Shown here piece by piece: positions 13,070 to 16,273 of a DNA stretch of 16,273 nucleotides. A model generated the notes under the pieces. The model did no database searches. It saw only the letters and a list, made by a program, of their open reading frames with translations, and was not told the DNA's origin. The DNA comes from Scatomorpha sp964535405 (GTDB lineage Bacteria > Bacillota > Clostridia > Oscillospirales > Oscillospiraceae). Location: contig CAZHUG010000048.1 of assembly GCA_964535405.1 (NCBI GenBank), positions 1 to 16,273 of the forward strand, in the 5' to 3' direction. The number at the start of each line of letters is the position of its first letter. Positions within the stretch are counted from its first letter, which is position 1. A program made the translations under genes and the position numbers.

Positions 13070-13165
13070 AAAAAACTACACATAATATCACATGTAGCGG
13101 CGGCCCGGGAGGTATCGGCACCGGACTTTGCGGCATGTTTTCCGCTTCAGCAAATAGTTTCCATG
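13070..13165 (-). ncRNA. Candidate small RNA or attenuated leader upstream of the NYN gene
   Basis: On the minus strand an extended -10 (TGGTATAAT, 13180-13172) predicts a transcript starting near 13165. A stem-loop at 13097-13076 (9 bp, three G-U pairs) followed by six T (13075-13070) could end it, giving about 95 nt. The body is GC-rich, with GCGG/CCGC and UCCGG/CCGGG hairpins and an alternative long-range AGCGG/CCGCU pairing. The G-U pairs in the end stem would be mismatches on the opposite strand, which supports the minus orientation. It matches no RNA family that I recognise (not SRP, 6S, tmRNA or RNase P). Confidence 0.4.
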
Positions 13166-13171
13166 CACTAT

Positions 13172-13180
13172 ATTATACCA
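13172..13180 (-). promoter_or_regulatory. Extended -10 promoter of the candidate small RNA
   Basis: TGGTATAAT on the minus strand is a perfect extended -10. The -35 region (TGGAGG at 17 nt) is weak, which extended -10 promoters tolerate. Confidence 0.5.
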
Positions 13181-13293
13181 CAGCGGCCTCATTTCCTCCA
13201 CATTTAATAGAAAATGGGAATAAGCGCGAACTTATTTAAGGCGAATTATGGGGAAGCGGGAGGTATAGGCGCAAATAGTTAATTATTTTTTGC

Positions 13294-13322
13294 TTGAAAC
13301 AGGCGTGGGTTTGGGTTATAAT
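13294..13322 (+). promoter_or_regulatory. Promoter of the parvulin-domain gene
   Basis: TTGAAA (13294-13299) and TATAAT (13317-13322) are separated by 17 nt. The predicted start near 13329 leaves a leader of about 75 nt, in which AAGGC (13343) and GCCTT (13376) could pair just before the ribosome binding site AAAGGA (13387-13392). Confidence 0.85.
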
Positions 13323-13402
13323 GCAAAGGCTATACATATGACAAGGCGGCTGAGAGTTTTTTGATATCGGCATAAGCCTTCTGAGTAAAGGATGAAGAAC
13401 CC

Positions 13403-15070
13403 ATGAGCGCATCACAGGACAAGAAAAAACGGCAGAATGAGCGGACAGAGGGCGTGAATAAGCGCAGTCTGGCCGAGAGAGAGGCCGCAATAAAGGCAAA
13501 GAAGGAAAAGACTAAGTGGAGAGCAATAACTGCAGTAATGCTTATTGTGACCATTCTGATACTTCTTGTCAGTTCACCGCTTTTATATACTGTCGCGAAG
13601 TCTGTCACTATCGGCGACTACAAATATACAAATGCCGAATTCCAGTTTTTCTATAACAGGGCGTACAGCGTCTTTGCCGCACAAACCCAGGGCTACACAA
13701 GCTATCTGATTGACTCGTCAAAGGATTTGGACGATCAGGAAGTTAATGCGTCTACTTTAGGGATTTTTGGCATAGGCGTTCCCGATTCTCTGGCTGATAT
13801 GGAGACCTTCACTTGGGAGGATTTCTTCAAGGCCAACGCACTTGAGAGCATGAAATTTTCCACAGTGATGTATGATAAGGCGATTGAGGCCGGTTATACT
13901 CTCTCGGAGGAGAGCGCGGCTGAGATTGAAGAAGAGATAGAGGCTCTTACGACCGGTGCTGAGACATATAATCTCTCCAGCGCGGACAAGTATGCAAGTC
14001 TCATAATGGGCAAGGGCGTCAACGCAAACACTGTGCGCGCGATGCTCGAGCGCATGAAGATTGCCAGCACCTATGCTCAGGACTATTACGAGTCTCTGGA
14101 GTATTCGAGTCAGGAGCTCAAGGCGTATTACGCTGAGAATAAGGCCGAGCTCGATAAATTTGGCTTTTCTTACTATTACGTAGCAGCCGAGAAGGAAGCG
14201 GTCGAGGTTGACGTGACTGACGAGGATACCGGCGAGGTTACCAAGGACTCGGAGGAGCAGGTAACCGATGCCACCATGGCTGATGCAAAAAAGCTTGCTG
14301 ATAATATAGCCAATATGGTGAAGGAAGGCGACTTTGAGCTTGCTCTGGAGAAGTACGCTGACGGGGCCGACGCCTCTGAGGTCAAGGGGGCATTCGCATA
14401 TTCCCTGGGAGATCTGATGCGCGAGTGGCTTACCGACAGCTCCCGCAAGCAGGGTGATGTCACCGTTATCGAGAACGAGGGTGCCGGATATTACGTCCTG
14501 CGCTTCGCAGAGCATAGCGATAACAACTATAAAATGGTCGCGGTTCGCCATATTCTCGTGAAGGCGGTTGACGAGGACGAGGATGGCAGCTATAGCACCG
14601 AGGAGAAGGCTGCCGCAAAGGAAGCCATCGACAAGATCTATGCCCAGTGGAAGGCCGGAGACGCAACTGAGGACAGTTTTGCGACGCTTGCCGACGAAAA
14701 GAGCGAGGATACCGGATCCAACGGCACAAACTCCAGCGGCTCAAGCGGCGGTCTGTATGAGGACATTTATAAGAACCGCATGGTCGATGAGTTCAACGAT
14801 TTCTGTTTCGCAGAGGGTCGCAAACCCGGCGATACGGGCATCGTATATGGCGAGAGCTCCTCATATTCCGGCTATCACCTCATTTACTTCGTGGGTTATG
14901 AGGACGAGAGCTTCTGCGATTACCTCGCCCAGTACGGCAACGGCAACTCCGATGCGGAAGTGGGAGTTGCAGGTCTGAGAAATGCCGGGTACAATACTTG
15001 GCAGACCGAGACTCTTGACAGCTATGACCTGAAGGTCAGCAGCTTCGTGCTCTGGTTTGCAAAAATCTAG
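13403..15070 (+). CDS. Membrane-anchored parvulin-type (PPIC/SurA-PrsA-like) foldase with a degenerate second copy
   Basis: This 555-aa protein is likely a peptidyl-prolyl isomerase/chaperone for exported proteins. A highly charged cytoplasmic N-terminus (1-40, KKKRQNERTEG and a Lys/Glu-rich helix) leads to one membrane segment (41-63) with no lipobox cysteine, so it is membrane-tethered rather than a lipoprotein like PrsA. Residues 70-250 resemble the helical SurA/PrsA N-terminal chaperone domain. A canonical parvulin domain runs from VRHILVKAV (381) through FATLADEKSEDTGSNG to GYHLIYFVGYE (490-500). Residues 253-370 look like a first, degenerate copy (FGFSYYYVA, then a FELALEKYADG helix, then YYVLRFAEH). 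An acidic insert (265-290) splits that copy. The start at 13403 follows AAAGGA with 10-nt spacing. The gene has its own promoter and is followed by a terminator. Confidence 0.85.
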   Translation: MSASQDKKKRQNERTEGVNKRSLAEREAAIKAKKEKTKWRAITAVMLIVTILILLVSSPLLYTVAKSVTIGDYKYTNAEFQFFYNRAYSVFAAQTQGYTSYLIDSSKDLDDQEVNASTLGIFGIGVPDSLADMETFTWEDFFKANALESMKFSTVMYDKAIEAGYTLSEESAAEIEEEIEALTTGAETYNLSSADKYASLIMGKGVNANTVRAMLERMKIASTYAQDYYESLEYSSQELKAYYAENKAELDKFGFSYYYVAAEKEAVEVDVTDEDTGEVTKDSEEQVTDATMADAKKLADNIANMVKEGDFELALEKYADGADASEVKGAFAYSLGDLMREWLTDSSRKQGDVTVIENEGAGYYVLRFAEHSDNNYKMVAVRHILVKAVDEDEDGSYSTEEKAAAKEAIDKIYAQWKAGDATEDSFATLADEKSEDTGSNGTNSSGSSGGLYEDIYKNRMVDEFNDFCFAEGRKPGDTGIVYGESSSYSGYHLIYFVGYEDESFCDYLAQYGNGNSDAEVGVAGLRNAGYNTWQTETLDSYDLKVSSFVLWFAKI

Positions 15071-15084
15071 TTATTAATTCTAAC

Positions 15085-15112
15085 AAGGGGCTGCCGTGAG
15101 GCGGCCCTTTTT
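15085..15112 (+). terminator. Terminator after the parvulin-domain gene
   Basis: An 11-bp stem (15085-15095 with 15100-15110, two G-T pairs) with a GTGA tetraloop is followed by a short T-run. The ribosome binding site of the next gene starts only a few bases later, so some read-through into tcdA is possible. Confidence 0.8.
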
Positions 15113-15126
15113 CAAAGGGTGATTAC

Positions 15127-15843
15127 ATGAACGAGCGAACAAAACGCGCAGAAATGCTGCTCGGTGCCGAGGCTATGGAGCGGCTGCGCAACAGTCATGT
15201 GGCAGTATTCGGTCTTGGCGGCGTAGGCTCCTGGTGCGCCGAGGCACTTGCAAGATCAGGCGTGGGCTGTCTCACAATCATTGACGAGGACACGGTCGCT
15301 GAAAGTAACATAAATCGTCAGCTGTGTGCGCAAGACTCAACTGTGGGCATGAATAAGGCCGAGGCGCTTGCCGCGCGGCTTTTGGACATTGCGCCGACGG
15401 CACGGATACGGCCGCTTGTGGCGCATTACGATGCCGGGTCGCGCGAGGATTTTTTCAGTGAGCGCTATGACTATATCGCTGACTGCATTGACCTTGTATC
15501 CTGCAAAGTTGACCTTATAAGCACGGCGCAGGAGCGGGGGATACCCATCATATCCGCATTGGGAACCGGCAATAAGGCCGACGCGGAGCAGTTGACGGTC
15601 TGTGATCTGTCCCAGACCCACGGTTGCCCTCTCGCGCGCGTCGTAAGGCGCGAGCTGAGGCAGAGGGGGATAAGGCGGCTGAACGTGGTATTCAGCCCTG
15701 AGGAGGCCATGACGCCGTCTCAGCCTGATGCACCGCCGCCCGGGCGCAGAAGCGTGCCGGGCTCACTCGTATGGGTTCCTGCGACTGCGGGTTTGCTCAT
15801 GGCGGGACACATCTGCATGGAGCTGGCAGAGGAGGCGAAATGA
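15127..15843 (+). CDS. tcdA: tRNA threonylcarbamoyladenosine dehydratase TcdA (E1/ThiF family)
   Basis: TcdA uses ATP to convert t6A at position 37 of ANN-decoding tRNAs into the cyclic ct6A form. This 238-aa protein shows the E1-like Rossmann fold: nucleotide loop FGLGGVGSWCAEAL (28-41), IIDEDTV (51-57), the NINRQ motif (61-65), and the CIDLVSCKVDLI segment (120-131). The C-terminal RRSVPGSLVWVPATAGLLMAG segment is characteristic of the TcdA/YgdL branch rather than ThiF or MoeB. No C-terminal rhodanese domain is present, and length is near the family norm. The ATG at 15127 follows AAAGGGTGA with close spacing. It overlaps the next gene by 4 nt (ATGA), so the two are cotranslated. A role on tRNAs such as the tRNA-Thr in this window is expected for the family. 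Confidence 0.93.
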   Translation: MNERTKRAEMLLGAEAMERLRNSHVAVFGLGGVGSWCAEALARSGVGCLTIIDEDTVAESNINRQLCAQDSTVGMNKAEALAARLLDIAPTARIRPLVAHYDAGSREDFFSERYDYIADCIDLVSCKVDLISTAQERGIPIISALGTGNKADAEQLTVCDLSQTHGCPLARVVRRELRQRGIRRLNVVFSPEEAMTPSQPDAPPPGRRSVPGSLVWVPATAGLLMAGHICMELAEEAK

Positions 15844-16273
15844 AAAAACCTGTGTTATTAGTGGCAGTAGTCGCAATGCTCACCCTCTCTGCCTGCGGCA
15901 CGAAGATGCCTGATGTGACGCCGGAGTCGAAAATGCAGGCAATTGCGGACTATGAGCCAATAGTTTCTGCGGCAATTGAGAAGCTTGAGCTAGTTCGCTG
16001 CGACGATCTGTCACAGGATATGCAGTCCTACGAGGGTGGGCCTGTCGAGCTTCCGGAGGATCTGACTGAGTATGAGCTGGAGTATTTTGACGCGGCAATC
16101 GTCTATATTGTTGACAGTATGCCGGAGGATTTGTCGGCATATGACCAATACCGGTATTTTGCCTTTGTCATTTCTCTCCGTACAGATTACGATTACGGCC
16201 TCGACGAGGATGGGCGCAGCATGACAGCATACGGCCCAATTGCGGAGGGCAAGGGCGTATGTATGGGCTATAC
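15840..16273 (+). CDS. Transglutaminase-like lipoprotein, truncated by window end
   Basis: This partial gene gives 144 codons before the window ends. The N-terminus is a lipoprotein signal peptide: MKKP, a hydrophobic stretch, and lipobox LSAC with the lipidated cysteine at residue 19. Acidic sequence follows, and then the beginning of a transglutaminase-like (papain-fold) domain, with a YDYGL segment and the TAYGPIAEGKGVCMGY block. In that block C141 is the predicted catalytic cysteine. The histidine and aspartate of the triad would lie beyond 16273. Such surface transglutaminase-like lipoproteins are common in Clostridia; they may be proteases, cross-linkers or wall-binding proteins, and the role is not known. 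The ATG overlaps the tcdA stop in ATGA. Domain evidence rests on the first third of the fold only. Confidence 0.8.
   Translation, partial: MKKPVLLVAVVAMLTLSACGTKMPDVTPESKMQAIADYEPIVSAAIEKLELVRCDDLSQDMQSYEGGPVELPEDLTEYELEYFDAAIVYIVDSMPEDLSAYDQYRYFAFVISLRTDYDYGLDEDGRSMTAYGPIAEGKGVCMGY

Noticed and set aside
13070..13165. SRP RNA, 6S RNA, tmRNA or RNase P identity for the candidate small RNA
   Set aside because: None of their conserved sequence blocks (for example the SRP apical GGUCCGGAAGGAAGC-type loop, or a tRNA-like end) is present.
13092..13168. Very basic 25-codon minus-strand ORF starting with GTG at the predicted small-RNA start
   Set aside because: It has no ribosome binding site and would need leaderless translation; the GC-rich hairpin structure explains the Arg/Lys-rich reading better.
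13009..13239. Plus-strand ORF of 76 codons in the NYN-parvulin intergenic region
   Set aside because: It crosses the inverted repeat and candidate small RNA, lacks a ribosome binding site, and its translation shows no protein-like pattern.
13343..13380. CTGAGAG in the parvulin-gene leader, recalling a TPP riboswitch
   Set aside because: The other conserved TPP blocks are absent and the leader is too short; only a weak 5-bp pairing is visible.
13757..14551. 264-codon minus-strand ORF within the parvulin gene
   Set aside because: Fully antisense to a well-supported domain protein, with no start signal; considered a shadow.

Overview
The window looks like a chromosomal segment of an endospore-forming, low-to-medium GC Bacillota, most likely class Clostridia. 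This rests on an alpha/beta-type small acid-soluble spore protein, a YunB-type sporulation protein, strong GGAGG-type ribosome binding sites, sigma-A-like promoters and TTG/GTG start use. A run of ten N inside a regulator gene shows it is a scaffold from a draft or metagenome assembly.

Layout. (1) Positions 33-3973, plus strand: a compact cluster of a PLP-dependent methionine gamma-lyase-family protein, YunB and NAD-dependent DNA ligase LigA. It ends at a strong terminator shared with a convergent HD-domain hydrolase (4020-4565, minus). (2) 4673-4835: a tRNA-Thr(CGT) gene with its own promoter and terminator. (3) 4869-5979: a more AT-rich LytTR/DUF3021 module. It has an autoregulation-like pair of direct repeats 21 bp apart, a -10 box inside an inverted repeat, and a LytTR gene split by a one-base frameshift at an A-run next to a perfect hairpin. 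(4) 6304-6498: the spore protein gene. (5) 6552-9536: an IclR-family regulator (interrupted by the N gap) divergent from a metallo-beta-lactamase-fold hydrolase and a 405-aa multi-pass membrane protein. This looks like a small substrate-induced uptake and hydrolysis cassette. (6) 9590-10966, minus: a ROK/actin-fold sugar-kinase-like protein whose promoter is packed with small palindromes. (7) 11264-12945, minus: a NYN-OST-HTH putative RNase translationally coupled (TAATG) to a membrane-anchored metallophosphoesterase. Upstream lies a 457-bp intergenic region with a candidate terminated small RNA or leader and a 10-bp perfect inverted repeat. (8) 13403-16273, plus: a membrane-anchored protein with a parvulin domain and a degenerate second copy, then a TcdA-type tRNA t6A dehydratase overlapping (ATGA) a transglutaminase-like lipoprotein that runs off the window.

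Most coding content is recognisable housekeeping, sporulation and envelope function. The parts that annotation would miss are regulatory or small: the LytTR frameshift with its operator repeats, the candidate small RNA in front of the NYN nuclease gene, the palindrome-dense ROK promoter, and a 20-codon ORF whose ribosome binding site can pair with an upstream sequence. No mobile-element gene, CRISPR array, phage gene or rRNA was seen. All functional calls come from reading the sequence and motif recognition; no database search was possible.
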